From Terriglobia bacterium (GTDB lineage: Bacteria; Acidobacteriota; Thermoanaerobaculia; Thermoanaerobaculales; Thermoanaerobaculaceae): DNA of 64,000 nucleotides. Every line of letters starts with the position of its first letter. Positions within the stretch are counted from its first letter, which is position 1. The translations under genes were made by a program, and so were the position numbers. Below the pieces are notes generated by a model that was not told the DNA's origin, did no database searches, and was given only the letters and a program-made list of their open reading frames with translations. Below are positions 17,655 to 27,944 of the stretch, piece by piece. The stretch is from assembly GCA_020073245.1 (NCBI GenBank), contig JAIQFQ010000015.1, forward strand, positions 1 through 64,000, read 5' to 3'.

Positions 17655-17906
17655 GCGCCCTCCACGTCCTCACTCGTCATTCACCGTGCGGGTCTTGGAG
17701 GGCGAGACCGTCGCGCCAGCAAACCCCGATCGGTGATGAAGCCGTCCGCGGCACCGGCTCCGCGCCGACTGCCACGTCGCGGCGTTGTTTTAGCACAATC
17801 CGTGAGCGGTTTGCAGGTGCGCGTCCATCCGCCGCCGTGGAGACGGTGGCGCGCCGCCCAACCGGAGCCTCAAACCCCCCGCATCCCCACGCTCCCACCA
17901 GCACAC

Positions 17907-20882
17907 TCAGTCATGCCCCTCCTGGAGCCGCGGTCGCATGGTCACGAGCTCGCCCAACCTGTAGAACGAGAACCCGCCTTCATCGGTGGCGTGGAATGCC
18001 AAAGACTCCGAAAGCGACACGTTCGGATCCGCTGACCACCACGCGGGAGCCGAGGCATCGCCGGTCGGGGGTACGACCGGGTGCAGGTCGCGGTCGAACA
18101 CGAGAAGCGTCTCGGGCCAGACCCGTACGAACCAGTTGGCACCCGCGTAGAACACACATGCGCCCGGCCAAACGCCTGACAGCTGCCGCCGATGCACGCC
18201 TTCCGGGCCGAGGATCGCGAGCTCACGACGCAGCACGTCGAGGACGGCGACTCGCCCATCCGGGGCCACGGCAGCGCTCAGTGGCCTGGAGGTGGACGAC
18301 AGGTCCGAGCGGACCAGGGCAAGCACCCGGACCGGAGCCTCCCAGCGACCGGCCGCGTAGACCCGGACCTCGTCCCGGCACACGGCAAAGAGGTCCCCGC
18401 CCAAGTCGAAGCCGACGGCCAGGATGGAGCTCGCGCCCCCGAGCGTGACAGGGACCGGCGAACGACTCGGGTCGAAGACGTACAGCCGGCGCGAGCCGGG
18501 CGCGTACGCCCACACGCGACCGTCCGGTGCCACTCCGAGGCGGTACGTATCGCTCGGTTCCAAGGGATAGCTTTGGTAGCCAGCCCGCTCGCGAGGGACT
18601 ACCAGGAGAGCCTCACCATGCCACGCGCAGACGAGGCGCCCGCCGACTTCGGACACATCCTGGATCCGGTGGGGATCGAATTGCTCGAGCAGGTTCGATC
18701 GCTCCGGTGCAAACACGGTTCGCGGTCTCACGCCGCACCGCGAAACGCACGGCTCGATGAGGTTCTCCGTACCCGCCGGGGCGTGGAAAAGGTGGCCGGC
18801 CAGCTCTCGGTCGTCCCCCACACGCCGGACCGACAGGTTCGGCGCCCCCTCGCCGCTCCACCGCACCTGCACAGCCACGGGCCCCTGGGCGAGCGGGACC
18901 GGGCCTTCCCCCGGTTCGCCACCGACCGTGATGACGGCCTTCGGGAGGGACGAGAACCGGTAGGCGCCGGGGTCGTCGCAGAGGAAGTACCCGGCGGCCG
19001 AGGAGTCGCTGCCGAGGACCTCCCGGGGATCGACCTGCTCATGGCGCCCGCGCACGACTCGCAGGCCACGGCTTTCTGAGATGTCGCCCGCGGGCACCTC
19101 GATGGCGAGCAAGAGTGGGCGGTCCCCGTTTCTCCTGTCGCGCCACGGCCGGGGAAAAGGGATTTCGCGCACGTCGAGGTGCGGGTAGATCGCTCTGAGG
19201 CGGGGGATGAAGAAACCCGTCCAGAAAGGTTGGGCCGGAAGGAAAACCTCCGCCGCGCGGCCCGCGGCGGCCGACCTCGGGAAGAACAAGGTGTCCGCGT
19301 GCACGGTGTCGGCATCGCGGACGAACGTGTACTCCCCGACCCCGCCGAGTGAAAGGACCGCGTCGTCGAAATCGATCCCGGGCTCGTTGCGCGGGAGGTA
19401 GACGTCTCCCCGGCGGGGGGCGGTCCGCATCTGATCCAGCAGGTAGGTCCCCGTCCAGCCCGGATCTCCGTGTACGTTGTAGAGGTAGGTCCCGAAGTAG
19501 TACCGGTAGTCCCACCCCGCAGCGGCTGCGAGCGCGACTCCGAACGCGACCGCCAAGGCGACCTTGGCGGCCTTTCTCGACACCACGCCTTCCACGGCGC
19601 GCCATGCCTCGACCCCAAGAACGGCCGCCGCCCCGATCCAGAACACGAGAAGATAGGTCGCGTAGATCTGCAGCGCGCTGGTGATCGTCAGGCCCGCGAG
19701 GTTGACGAGGTAGAAGAAGGCCATCATGGCGTGCGCGCTCGATCTGCGCGCCTTGACCAGGCAGAGCAGCAGGCCGCAGCCGCCCGCGACCGCTATCGCC
19801 CTGCTGATGCCGCCTGAATGCTCGGCGAGAGCCCGTACCTCGGGCGAGGCCGAGTACTGGCAGTAGCACAGTTTGAGGTTGTATAGGTACTTCTCGACAA
19901 GGGGCCTGCCGCCGACGATGGCATCCGCCCCGAAACGGCTCCGCATGTAGCTCGAGCGGGCCGACTCGCTGAGGAAGTAGGCCGCAAAAGGCGCCAGAAG
20001 CAGCGCACCTGCCACGACCATCAGCGTGAGCGCGCGTCCGTGTTCCCGCAGGAAGCCGCGTCTGGTGCCAGCGAGGTACCCGAGAAACAGCGCCCCCGCA
20101 CCCGCATCCAAAGCGAATCCCCAGTGACCGTGAACCCCGAGCGCAAAAATCAGCGCCACGGCGAGCGCCCACCGCACCTTGTGCGACGACCTGGTGAGTG
20201 CGAAGAGCGCCGTGCAGAACAGCATCGTGAAAAGAGGCGTCAGCGGCGTGTGGTATCCCCAACGGGTCGCCCATTGATGCCACGGGCTGCTCGCCAGGAG
20301 GATGCCGCCGATGAGCGCCTCCCGAACCCCAAAGAGACGCCTGAGCCACCAGTACATCGCCAGGCAGCTCGCCACCCCGAGCAGAGCGAGGTAGACGCGG
20401 AAGACGTGAAACGTGGCCCCGAACAGCTTCCACATCAACGCGGCCAGGTAGGCATGGAGGGTGCTGGCATAGTCGTTGACCGGCAGGTAGATCAGGCCCT
20501 TCCGAAGGAGGCGGTCGGAGAACGCCAGGAACTGGCCCAGCACCTCGTCCGAGAAGCCGAGCGGGACGGTGTCGAGGTAGCGGGTGCGGAAGAAGACCGC
20601 GACGACCCCGACCACCGCCACCGCCGCGAATCCAGTCCGCCGTGAAGGCGGCGACCACCCACCCAGCGTGCCTCCGCGCGATCGCCGCACGACCAGGAGC
20701 GCGCCGCTCCCGATGTAGGCGCCGAGCGCCGCGATCCAGTGGTTGGGCACCAGGACCGCGTGCGCACAGCCGAAGAGGAGCACCGCGCCAAGGAGCAGCC
20801 CGACATCGGCCATCCGCTCCGAGAGTCGCCAGGAACCGGGCGCCGCGGCCTCCGCGGGCCAGTCGCGCCCTCCGCCGATCAT
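17907..20882 (-). CDS. GT-C membrane glycosyltransferase with C-terminal beta-propeller-like domain
   Basis: ATG 20882 has GGAGG five bases upstream and is preferred to the GTG at 20909; the product is 991 residues. Residues 20-580 contain about twelve membrane helices with the acidic loop motif VPLGFSDEVLG, typical of GT39/ArnT-like enzymes. Residues about 670-980 repeat short YRLGVAPDGRVWAYAPGSRRL-type blades, a diverged beta-propeller. A pair CLCYCQY-like region in the middle (LKLCYCQYS) is conserved-looking but unexplained. It is transcribed away from the GT2 gene at 21242. Donor and acceptor are not predictable. Confidence 0.8.
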   Translation of the reverse strand: MIGGGRDWPAEAAAPGSWRLSERMADVGLLLGAVLLFGCAHAVLVPNHWIAALGAYIGSGALLVVRRSRGGTLGGWSPPSRRTGFAAVAVVGVVAVFFRTRYLDTVPLGFSDEVLGQFLAFSDRLLRKGLIYLPVNDYASTLHAYLAALMWKLFGATFHVFRVYLALLGVASCLAMYWWLRRLFGVREALIGGILLASSPWHQWATRWGYHTPLTPLFTMLFCTALFALTRSSHKVRWALAVALIFALGVHGHWGFALDAGAGALFLGYLAGTRRGFLREHGRALTLMVVAGALLLAPFAAYFLSESARSSYMRSRFGADAIVGGRPLVEKYLYNLKLCYCQYSASPEVRALAEHSGGISRAIAVAGGCGLLLCLVKARRSSAHAMMAFFYLVNLAGLTITSALQIYATYLLVFWIGAAAVLGVEAWRAVEGVVSRKAAKVALAVAFGVALAAAAGWDYRYYFGTYLYNVHGDPGWTGTYLLDQMRTAPRRGDVYLPRNEPGIDFDDAVLSLGGVGEYTFVRDADTVHADTLFFPRSAAAGRAAEVFLPAQPFWTGFFIPRLRAIYPHLDVREIPFPRPWRDRRNGDRPLLLAIEVPAGDISESRGLRVVRGRHEQVDPREVLGSDSSAAGYFLCDDPGAYRFSSLPKAVITVGGEPGEGPVPLAQGPVAVQVRWSGEGAPNLSVRRVGDDRELAGHLFHAPAGTENLIEPCVSRCGVRPRTVFAPERSNLLEQFDPHRIQDVSEVGGRLVCAWHGEALLVVPRERAGYQSYPLEPSDTYRLGVAPDGRVWAYAPGSRRLYVFDPSRSPVPVTLGGASSILAVGFDLGGDLFAVCRDEVRVYAAGRWEAPVRVLALVRSDLSSTSRPLSAAVAPDGRVAVLDVLRRELAILGPEGVHRRQLSGVWPGACVFYAGANWFVRVWPETLLVFDRDLHPVVPPTGDASAPAWWSADPNVSLSESLAFHATDEGGFSFYRLGELVTMRPRLQEGHD

Positions 20883-21241
20883 CGCATCCTCCGTAGCAAG
20901 GCCCGGCACCCCGGTTCCTCTGCTGGACCTGTCGGGGGCATCGAAACAAACAGGCTCCAGGATCGTCTCAGCCTACCTCTTGCCCGCCGGTGCGCGAGTC
21001 TACCAGACGGCACGGGTGCACCCCCTGCACCGTTGGGACCCGGCCCCTCCGGAGGGCTCGCCGGTCGGCCGACCTCGCCAAAGGGCCGAAGGCCGACGAG
21101 GCTGCACAACTGAAAAGGACGACGCGCTCCAGCGGAGCCGACGATCGGACGCACCGCTCCAGGTTGGTCGGTGCCGTCAGGTTCTTGACTCCTTTCCGGT
21201 TCATGTGGTGGACTCGGCAGCGTGAGGCCCGTCGACCGCTC
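20883..21241. other. 359-bp divergent intergenic region without a gene
   Basis: This gap lies between the starts of two divergent glycosyltransferase genes and should hold promoters for both. No ORF with coding character is seen. A small hairpin (GGTGCA, five-base loop, TGCACC) lies near 21016-21032. A TTGACT at about 21185 could be a -35 box, but no convincing -10 follows at the right distance. Confidence 0.4.
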
Positions 21242-21991
21242 ATGATCCGGGTCGTCCTGCCCGCCTTCAACGAGAGTGAAGCCCTCCCCCGTTTGCTTGC
21301 AAGCTTCGCCGAACTCGGCCAGGCCCACCGAGAGCTCGAGCTGAGTTTCATCGTCGTAGACGACGGCAGCCGGGACGGCACCGCCGAATCGGCCCGTGCC
21401 GCCTCGCCGGGCCTGCGCCTCGAACTCCTTGCCCACGAGACCAACCAGGGCCTCGGTTTCACGCTTCGCGACGGCCTCGCCGCGGCTCTCTCCGAAGCCG
21501 GCGACGACGACGTCATCGTCACCATGGATGCTGACGACACCCATCCGGTCGAGCTCATCCCAGCCATGGTCGAAGCCCTCGGGCATGGTGCCGATGTTGT
21601 GATCGCCTCCCGCTTCCGCCCTGGCGCGCGCGTCGTGGGCGTCTCGCCCGCCCGCCGGTTCCTGTCGGGCGCAGCGGCCCTGCTCATCGCCCTCGTGTTC
21701 CCCACACGGGGCGTTCGCGACTTCACCTGTGGTTTTCGCGCCTACCGAAAGGGCGCCCTCGCCAGGGCTCGGGATCGTTTCGGGACCGGGTTCATCGCTG
21801 CGACCGGTTTTCAGGTCCAATGCGACATCCTGCTCAAGCTGCGTGCGCTCTCCCCCCCTGTGCACTTTGCCGAGGTACCGCTCGTCTTGCGCTATGACCG
21901 CAAGCCGGGAGCCAGCAAGATGAAGGTGGCGCGGACCGCCTTTGCCACGGTGCTGCTGCTCGTCAGGCGCCGCGCCGGTGTTTACCGGTGA
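21242..21991 (+). CDS. GT2 glycosyltransferase, polyprenol-phosphate mannose synthase-like
   Basis: The 249-residue GT-A protein begins MIRVVLPAFNESEALPRLL and shows SFIVVDDGSRDGTAE and DADDTHPVELIPAMV, the DXD-type region of dolichol/polyprenol-phosphate mannose synthases. RDFTCGFRAYRKGAL and EVPLVLRYDRKPGASKM complete the pattern. It carries no membrane anchor domain. Family members make polyprenyl-phosphate-hexose, the donor for GT39-type enzymes, which matches the GT-C genes on both sides. ATG 21242 is chosen by alignment to the family start; upstream in-frame ATG 21203 is possible. The upstream region is shared with the divergent GT-C gene. Confidence 0.85.
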   Translation: MIRVVLPAFNESEALPRLLASFAELGQAHRELELSFIVVDDGSRDGTAESARAASPGLRLELLAHETNQGLGFTLRDGLAAALSEAGDDDVIVTMDADDTHPVELIPAMVEALGHGADVVIASRFRPGARVVGVSPARRFLSGAAALLIALVFPTRGVRDFTCGFRAYRKGALARARDRFGTGFIAATGFQVQCDILLKLRALSPPVHFAEVPLVLRYDRKPGASKMKVARTAFATVLLLVRRRAGVYR

Positions 21992-22003
21992 ACCGGCAAC
22001 CGC

Positions 22004-24664
22004 TCAGCGCCGCCCGGCTTGCCAACTCGGGGACTCGAGTTCCCTGAAGATCCCTGACGTGACGTTCTCGACCGCACAGGTGTCGCGGTAGCCCTTGACC
22101 ATGAACCAGGTGTTGCCGTCGCCCGGCACGCGCAACGCCCGCACGGCTAACTCGACCGGCTTCCCGGTTTCCATCGCCTCAGCCGCAAGGCGCAGCGCGA
22201 AGAACCCCGAGTTGCCGGAGATCTGCCGCTTGTGTCTGAACACGAGGGCGCAACCGGCGCCGTGCCAGACCTGCTGCCCGATGTGTTCCCCGAGGTCGAA
22301 CGACAGGCAATAGCGGCCGTTGACCCAGAGTTCGGCGGTTCCCGCCACCTCGCCCACCGACCCGGTGAATGCGAAGACGGTCGGGGCGCGCCGCGTCACC
22401 GGCGCGCTCTTCCACACCAAGGCCGCTGGGGAATCGCTGACGTACAGCCAATAGGACTCCGTCGTCCCCCGGTAGTCGGGGTATTGGCCGTGATGCGGCG
22501 CCTCGACCACGGACGAGAAACCCTCGGCGCGCTCTAACTCACTTGTCGCGGGGGGCAGCGGCTCGGAAGGTTCGGAAATGGGAACCTCGCCCAGGACGCC
22601 GACGTTGCTGACGTTCTTCCCGTCTGGTGATGCGGCCCGCGCCATCAGCCACCACTCCCCCGTGATCTTGCAGCTCTTGATCAGGAGGACGTTGCGCCCT
22701 GCGCGCAACGTGACGGCACGCACGGCGGCAGCCTGGGCGAGGTGGAGAGGAAGCGGCGTGAGGAGTTCACCGTTGAGCCAGACGAGCGTTTCGGCGTCGG
22801 CCCCGTGCAACTCGAGCCTCGCTGCCTGCGGCGCAGGCGAGTCGATCTGCGTGACGGCCCAGCCGCAGGCGTTGTCCGGAACGCTACCATCGCGCCCGGC
22901 CAAAACGGCGTTGAAGTTCAGCCGGCAGAACTGCGTTCGGGCGGGCATCCAGTAGACGGTGCCGCTCAGCCCTCGGTAACCGGCCCGCGCTAGCGCCTCG
23001 GGACGAACCACGTCAGGCCTGGCGGCTTCGTTCGTGGAGGCCGGAAAGGGGCCCACCACCGCCCATTCCGACACGAAGTTCTTGCGAACGCGCACCTCGG
23101 CGATCACGAACTCGAGAGTCCCATCCGGGGCGAGGACCTGGTCTCGGACCGAGTAGTCCGAGAAGAACTGAAGATCGTCGCGTCGCAACGCGTAGAGTAC
23201 GGGGAAATTCAACGAGTATTTCTGATACTCGCCGGGATCGAGCACCAGATAGCCCGGATCTTGCGTGCGCAGAAGCTCGTGTGGGTCGACGCGGTCATAG
23301 AAGAGCGGGAAGATCTGCGTCTGGTTCCCGCCGCTGGTCGTGAGCATCAGACGGTGGTATTTCGAACGGAAAGGCTCCATGAACGCGACGACGTCGCGGT
23401 AGCCGAACTGGAACCCGTAGATCCCCCGCGCCGAGTCAAACGCGTAGGTGCCGAGGTAGCGGATCATGTACCCTGCGAGCGAAAAGCCGCCAACGGCCAC
23501 CAACGCCGCAGCCGCGGTGGATCGGAGAGCCGAGCCGACCGCACCGCCCAACCCACCCAAGGCATCCAGGACAGCATCGACCCCGTACGCCGCGAGAAGC
23601 GCGAACGCGACCGACCCGATCAGGCCCCGCGAGGCGGAGGGGATCTCGGTCATGAGGCTGGCCCCGACGGGGTAGAGCGCCAACCAAGCGAGAATCAGCC
23701 ATGGCTCACGGCGCCTCGAGAGCGGAATGGCGATGAGCCCGAAAACAAGGAGCGGCGCCCAGTATGCCTCCAGCTCACCGTTGCCTGGCACGGCGTGCCG
23801 GACGATCGGATCCCCGGTTCGGAACAGGAATCCGGGCGAGAGGAACTTGACGTAGTTTGCGGCGAACTGGGAGGCCGTCTGCGTGACGGGCTGATCTTCT
23901 CGCAGGATCGACGTGGCGCGAAAGTAGCGCGATCCCTGCTCGCGGTGCTTGAGGTCGAAGACGACGAGCGGCGCGATGGTAACCAGCAGGACGGCGAGCC
24001 CCTGCGCCCACTCCCGCCTGCGCCTCCTGAGAGTCGGCCAGAGCACTACCACGCTGCAGACGAGAAAGAGTGGCACGAAGAGCTTGGCGATCGCATAGGC
24101 ATAGCCGCAGAGCCCGAGGCACACGCAGGCGGCGGGGAGCGTTCGCCGGCCCTTCGCGAAGCGCACCAGGAAGAACACTCCGAGACTCACGAGGAAAGGA
24201 AAGCTGATCACCTCGAATGCGATTCGACTGAATTGAATGTGCCAAGGTTCGACAGCCAGGAGGGCCGCCGCCAGCAACCCGAGACGTCCCCCTCCGATCT
24301 CCCGGCCGAGCAGGAAAAGCATGAGAACCGTGGCGAGACCGAAAAGGGCAGAGGTCAGGCGAACGCTGAACTCCGACAGGCCAAGGGCACCGATCGGCAA
24401 CATCGCGGAGTAGATGAAGACAGGATTCTTGTAGCCGCCGAATGACCAAACGAAGAGCGGCAGCCGCACACCGTTCTCGTCGACGCCGTGGTGGAGGACG
24501 GCCCACGAGTTGTAGCCGAGCGCCGCCTCGTCGCAGAACAGGCCAGCCGGGACGTCGCCGAGGTTCCACACGCGCGCCCCGGCCGCCACCACCAGGATCA
24601 TTGCCAGGGCCGCCGTCTGCCAGCGCGTGAGCGGCGCCGCGGTGAGTGAGGTGGACGAGGTCAA
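22004..24664 (-). CDS. GT-C membrane glycosyltransferase with two C-terminal beta-sandwich domains
   Basis: Residues 1-430 are an ArnT/GT39-like membrane domain with the acidic loop LFCDEAALGYNSW. Residues about 570-680 resemble a carbohydrate-binding beta-sandwich (LVWLNGELL, LRAGRNVLLIKS). Residues about 705-875 are the domain shared with the lipoprotein at 17064-17654, including WFMVKGYRDT. The start is given as TTG 24664, the farthest in-frame start; GAGGG directly precedes it. It is convergent with the GT2 gene, 12 nt apart. The C-terminal modules would lie outside the membrane and could hold the acceptor. No activity is assigned. Confidence 0.8.
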   Translation of the reverse strand: MTSSTSLTAAPLTRWQTAALAMILVVAAGARVWNLGDVPAGLFCDEAALGYNSWAVLHHGVDENGVRLPLFVWSFGGYKNPVFIYSAMLPIGALGLSEFSVRLTSALFGLATVLMLFLLGREIGGGRLGLLAAALLAVEPWHIQFSRIAFEVISFPFLVSLGVFFLVRFAKGRRTLPAACVCLGLCGYAYAIAKLFVPLFLVCSVVVLWPTLRRRRREWAQGLAVLLVTIAPLVVFDLKHREQGSRYFRATSILREDQPVTQTASQFAANYVKFLSPGFLFRTGDPIVRHAVPGNGELEAYWAPLLVFGLIAIPLSRRREPWLILAWLALYPVGASLMTEIPSASRGLIGSVAFALLAAYGVDAVLDALGGLGGAVGSALRSTAAAALVAVGGFSLAGYMIRYLGTYAFDSARGIYGFQFGYRDVVAFMEPFRSKYHRLMLTTSGGNQTQIFPLFYDRVDPHELLRTQDPGYLVLDPGEYQKYSLNFPVLYALRRDDLQFFSDYSVRDQVLAPDGTLEFVIAEVRVRKNFVSEWAVVGPFPASTNEAARPDVVRPEALARAGYRGLSGTVYWMPARTQFCRLNFNAVLAGRDGSVPDNACGWAVTQIDSPAPQAARLELHGADAETLVWLNGELLTPLPLHLAQAAAVRAVTLRAGRNVLLIKSCKITGEWWLMARAASPDGKNVSNVGVLGEVPISEPSEPLPPATSELERAEGFSSVVEAPHHGQYPDYRGTTESYWLYVSDSPAALVWKSAPVTRRAPTVFAFTGSVGEVAGTAELWVNGRYCLSFDLGEHIGQQVWHGAGCALVFRHKRQISGNSGFFALRLAAEAMETGKPVELAVRALRVPGDGNTWFMVKGYRDTCAVENVTSGIFRELESPSWQAGRR

Positions 24665-24871
24665 CCCTCGGCCCGCCCGCCGGCGCCGTCAGCGACCGGG
24701 CAAAACCGGACCGACTCCGCGTCTCCGCGGGCCGCACGCCGCCTGGCTGTGCGCGCACTCACGTGCGCCGCGCCGGGGGCGAGCCGCGAGAAGCCCAGTC
24801 GCAGCGGCACGCCTGGCCCTCCTCGGAAAATCGTAGCACGGGCGCCGCGGCGGGTGCGCGAGCGCTCCCCG

Positions 24872-26794
24872 TCACCCAAGGGCGGGTCGACGGTGCCGTA
24901 GCGTCGTCCCGGCCGCCAGCTTTGGGAAGAACGCCTTGGCGCGGCGCGTGATGCCCTCGACGTCGAGGTCCAGGCGGGCGCGCAGGATCTCCTGGCTGCC
25001 ATGAGGTTGGAACTCGTCCGGGATGCCCAGGCGCTCGATCAGGACGTCGGGCACCCTGAGTGCCACGACGACCTCTTCGATCGCGGAGCCGAAGCCGCCC
25101 GCAAGTGCGTTCTCCTCCACGGTCATGAGCCGCGTACCGGGCCGAACCTGCGCGGCGAGCAGGTCACTGTCGAGCGGCTTTGCAAAACGCGCGTTGACCA
25201 CCGTGAGATCGGGGCCATCCTCGGAGACCAGGCGCTCAGCAGCCTGGAACGCCTCGGTCGCCATGGTGCCGATCGCCCAGATGAGGCCATCGTGGCCCGT
25301 GCGCAACACCTCCGCCTTTCCGATCGGCAGCGGGCGGGGCAACCCCACCATCGGTGTGCCGTACCCGTTGCCTCGGGGGTAACGGACCGCGACCGGGCGG
25401 TCGTGTGCGAGGGCCGTGGCGAGCATGTGCCGGAGTTCGTCCTCGTCCCTCGGTGCCATCACCACGATCTCAGGGAAGACCCGCAGGTACGAGAGATCGA
25501 ACACGCCATGATGGGTGGGTCCGTCGGCGCCGACCAGGCCGCCGCGATCGAGCACGAACACGACCGGCAGGTGCATCAGCGCGACATCGTGAAAGATCTG
25601 ATCGTACGCACGCTGCAGGAACGTCGAGTAGATCGCGACCACCGGTCGAAGCCCGCGCGTCGCCAGGCCGGCCGCAAAGGTGACCGCGTGCTGCTCGCAG
25701 ATGCCCACATCGAAGAAACGGTCGGGGATCGCCTTGGCGAAGACATCGAGCCCGGTGCCCTCGGGCATGGCCGCGGTGATGGCCACGATGCGCGGGTCCT
25801 GGCGCGCCAAGTCGGTGAGCGTTTCGGCGAAGACCTTGGTGTACGAGGGCGGCCCTGCCTTCTTCCGGGTCACCTCTCCGGTCTCCACCGAGAAGGGGGT
25901 CGCCCCGTGCCAGAACACCGGATCGGCCTCGGCCGGCTCGTACCCCTTGCCCTTGCGCGTCACGACGTGGACGAGGACGGGGTGAGGGTGGTCGCGGAAC
26001 TCACGCAGCGTTGCGAGCAACTGAGGCATCGAGTGGCCGTTGATCGGCCCCACGTATTTGAACCCCAGCTCCTCGAAGAGCAGGCCGGGGACGACGAGTT
26101 GCTTGGCCATCTGCTCGGCCTGCTTGGCGAGCTTGAGCATCCCCTCGCCCACCCGCGGGATCGCGAGCAGGAACCGCTCGACGTCGTCCTTCAGGCGCCG
26201 GTAGGGCTGGCCGTGGATGATCCGGTTGAGGTAGCCCTGCATCGCCCCGACGTTCGGCGAGATCGACATCTCGTTGTCGTTGAGGATGATCATCAGCTTC
26301 CGGCCGAGGTAGCCGGCCTGATTGAGCCCTTCCATCGCCATCCCACCCGTGAGGCCGCCATCGCCGATGATCGCGACCACGCGGAAGCTCTCGCCCTTGA
26401 GGTCGCGCGCCGCGGCCATCCCCAGCGCCGCCGAGATCGACGTCGACGCGTGCCCGGCGTTGAAGGCGTCGTACTCGCTCTCGTCCCGCTTCAGGAAGCC
26501 AGAGATCCCGCCGTAGGTCCGCAGCGTGTGGAAGCGCTCGCGGCGCCCGGTGATCACCTTGTGGGGGTAGCACTGGTGGCCGACGTCCCACACCAGCACA
26601 TCACGGGGCGTGTCGAGGACGTAGTGGAGGGCGAGAGTCAGCTCGAGCGCGCCCAAGCCCGAGGCCAGGTGCCCGCCGGTGCGGCTCACCGACGACAGCA
26701 GGAACCGGCGCAGCTCCTCCGCGAGGTCTGGAAGCGCCTCCTCCGGGATCCGGCGCAGGTCCGCCGGGCTCGCGATCTTCTCCAGAAGCCCCAT
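24872..26794 (-). CDS. dxs: 1-deoxy-D-xylulose-5-phosphate synthase
   Basis: The 640-residue protein has the expected length and order: [18 protein letters not shown], the TPP/Mg site [32 protein letters not shown], the pyrimidine domain with HQCYPHK-side His and [15 protein letters not shown], and the C-terminal transketolase domain. It joins pyruvate and glyceraldehyde 3-phosphate to make DXP, the first step of the MEP isoprenoid pathway and a thiamine/pyridoxal precursor. It follows ispA by 9 nt on the same strand, so precursor supply and chain elongation are co-transcribed. This gene would supply the polyprenyl phosphates used by the neighbouring GT-C enzymes. Confidence 0.97.
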   Translation of the reverse strand: MGLLEKIASPADLRRIPEEALPDLAEELRRFLLSSVSRTGGHLASGLGALELTLALHYVLDTPRDVLVWDVGHQCYPHKVITGRRERFHTLRTYGGISGFLKRDESEYDAFNAGHASTSISAALGMAAARDLKGESFRVVAIIGDGGLTGGMAMEGLNQAGYLGRKLMIILNDNEMSISPNVGAMQGYLNRIIHGQPYRRLKDDVERFLLAIPRVGEGMLKLAKQAEQMAKQLVVPGLLFEELGFKYVGPINGHSMPQLLATLREFRDHPHPVLVHVVTRKGKGYEPAEADPVFWHGATPFSVETGEVTRKKAGPPSYTKVFAETLTDLARQDPRIVAITAAMPEGTGLDVFAKAIPDRFFDVGICEQHAVTFAAGLATRGLRPVVAIYSTFLQRAYDQIFHDVALMHLPVVFVLDRGGLVGADGPTHHGVFDLSYLRVFPEIVVMAPRDEDELRHMLATALAHDRPVAVRYPRGNGYGTPMVGLPRPLPIGKAEVLRTGHDGLIWAIGTMATEAFQAAERLVSEDGPDLTVVNARFAKPLDSDLLAAQVRPGTRLMTVEENALAGGFGSAIEEVVVALRVPDVLIERLGIPDEFQPHGSQEILRARLDLDVEGITRRAKAFFPKLAAGTTLRHRRPALG

Positions 26795-26803
26795 CTCTCT
26801 CCG

Positions 26804-27691
26804 CTAGCGGTCGCGGCGTGCCACGAATGCGACGAGCGCGCTCAACGTTCCCTCTCCTCCCTCGAGCCTCTGCGCCTCTTCTCCGAGCGAACCCGCCAGG
26901 GCATCGCGCTCGCGACGGGTGGCATCCAAACCGTACACGGCCGGGTAGGTGAGCTTTCCTGCCGCTGCGTCCTTGCCCGGGCTCTTGCCGAGGGAGGCCG
27001 CCGAACCGGTCGCGTCCAGAATATCATCCACGACCTGGAACAGCAGGCCAAGGCGTCTTCCGAAGAGGGCGAACGCCGCGCGCGACCCGGCGGACGCCCC
27101 TGCCAGGAGCGCCCCGAGCTCCGCCGCCGCGCCCAGCAGCGCGCCGGTCTTGGCGCCGTGGATGCGCCGAAGACGATCGCCGTCCGGCGCCGCGCGCGTC
27201 GCCTCCAGGTCCTCCACCTGACCGCCGACCATGCCGCGGGAGCCGATCGCCTCGGCCACGACCCGGCACGCGTCGGCCCGGCGCGACGCGAACGCGTGGC
27301 CGTCGGGAAAGCGGCCAAGCACCACGAACGCCTCGGTCAGCAGGGCATCCCCCGCCAGGATCGCGAGCGCCTCGTCGAACGCCACGTGTACGGTCGCGCG
27401 GCCCCGCCGGAGAGTGTCGTCGTCCAGGGCGGGCAGGTCGTCGTGGATCAGGGAGTAGGTGTGCACCATCTCGAGCGCGCACACGGACTCGAGGATCGAC
27501 TCCGCGTCGCCCCCGGCCGCACGGCACGCCGCGCGCGCCAGGACGGGCCGCACCCGCTTGCCGCCGCCGAACACCGCGTAGCGCATCGCCTCGTGCAGCC
27601 GGCCGGGCCACGCGTCCGCGGCCGGAAGGAGACGATCGAGCGCACCGTCGATGCGCTCGCGCTCCTCGGCAAGGAAGGAAGCCAGGTCCAT
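26804..27691 (-). CDS. ispA: Short-chain polyprenyl (farnesyl/geranylgeranyl) diphosphate synthase
   Basis: ATG 27691 sits behind GGAGGGG, giving 295 residues. The first aspartate-rich motif is HDDLPALDDD and the second is VVDDILDATG, with FGGGKRVRP, GGQVEDL and the KTGALLGAA lysine also present. The spacing of the first motif (DDx4D) is the bacterial type II farnesyl diphosphate synthase form. It condenses IPP with DMAPP/GPP in the cytoplasm. It lies 2 nt after xseB and 9 nt before dxs, the common xseA-xseB-ispA-dxs order. Exact product length is not predictable from this view. Confidence 0.93.
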   Translation of the reverse strand: MDLASFLAEERERIDGALDRLLPAADAWPGRLHEAMRYAVFGGGKRVRPVLARAACRAAGGDAESILESVCALEMVHTYSLIHDDLPALDDDTLRRGRATVHVAFDEALAILAGDALLTEAFVVLGRFPDGHAFASRRADACRVVAEAIGSRGMVGGQVEDLEATRAAPDGDRLRRIHGAKTGALLGAAAELGALLAGASAGSRAAFALFGRRLGLLFQVVDDILDATGSAASLGKSPGKDAAAGKLTYPAVYGLDATRRERDALAGSLGEEAQRLEGGEGTLSALVAFVARRDR

Positions 27692-27693
27692 GC

Positions 27694-27930
27694 TCACCCC
27701 TCCTCGGGCGCGAACGTTTCGGTCTTCTGCTCTTCCCCTTCGGCGGCTTCGGCCAGAAGCTGCTCCACGCGTCGCTCGACGCCTTCGAGCTGGGCGCGGC
27801 AGCGCTTGGCGAGCCTCACGCCGCGCTCGAACAGCTTCAGGGCCTCCTCGAGGCCCACGCCTTCGTCTTCGAGCTTGGCAACAACCGCCTCGAGCTCCGC
27901 CAGTGCATGCTCGAACGATTCCTTGGTCAT
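27694..27930 (-). CDS. xseB: Exodeoxyribonuclease VII small subunit
   Basis: The 78-residue helical protein MTKESFEHALAELEAVVAKLE... with LEEALKLFERGVRLAKRC is a textbook XseB coiled hairpin. It binds XseA to form the single-strand-specific exonuclease VII. ATG 27930 is chosen over upstream in-frame codons, which fall in repeat DNA. It is separated from xseA by 76 bp that hold the left arm of a heptad repeat, and from ispA by 2 nt. Confidence 0.93.
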   Translation of the reverse strand: MTKESFEHALAELEAVVAKLEDEGVGLEEALKLFERGVRLAKRCRAQLEGVERRVEQLLAEAAEGEEQKTETFAPEEG

Positions 27931-27944
27931 GTTTCCCCTCCCCT

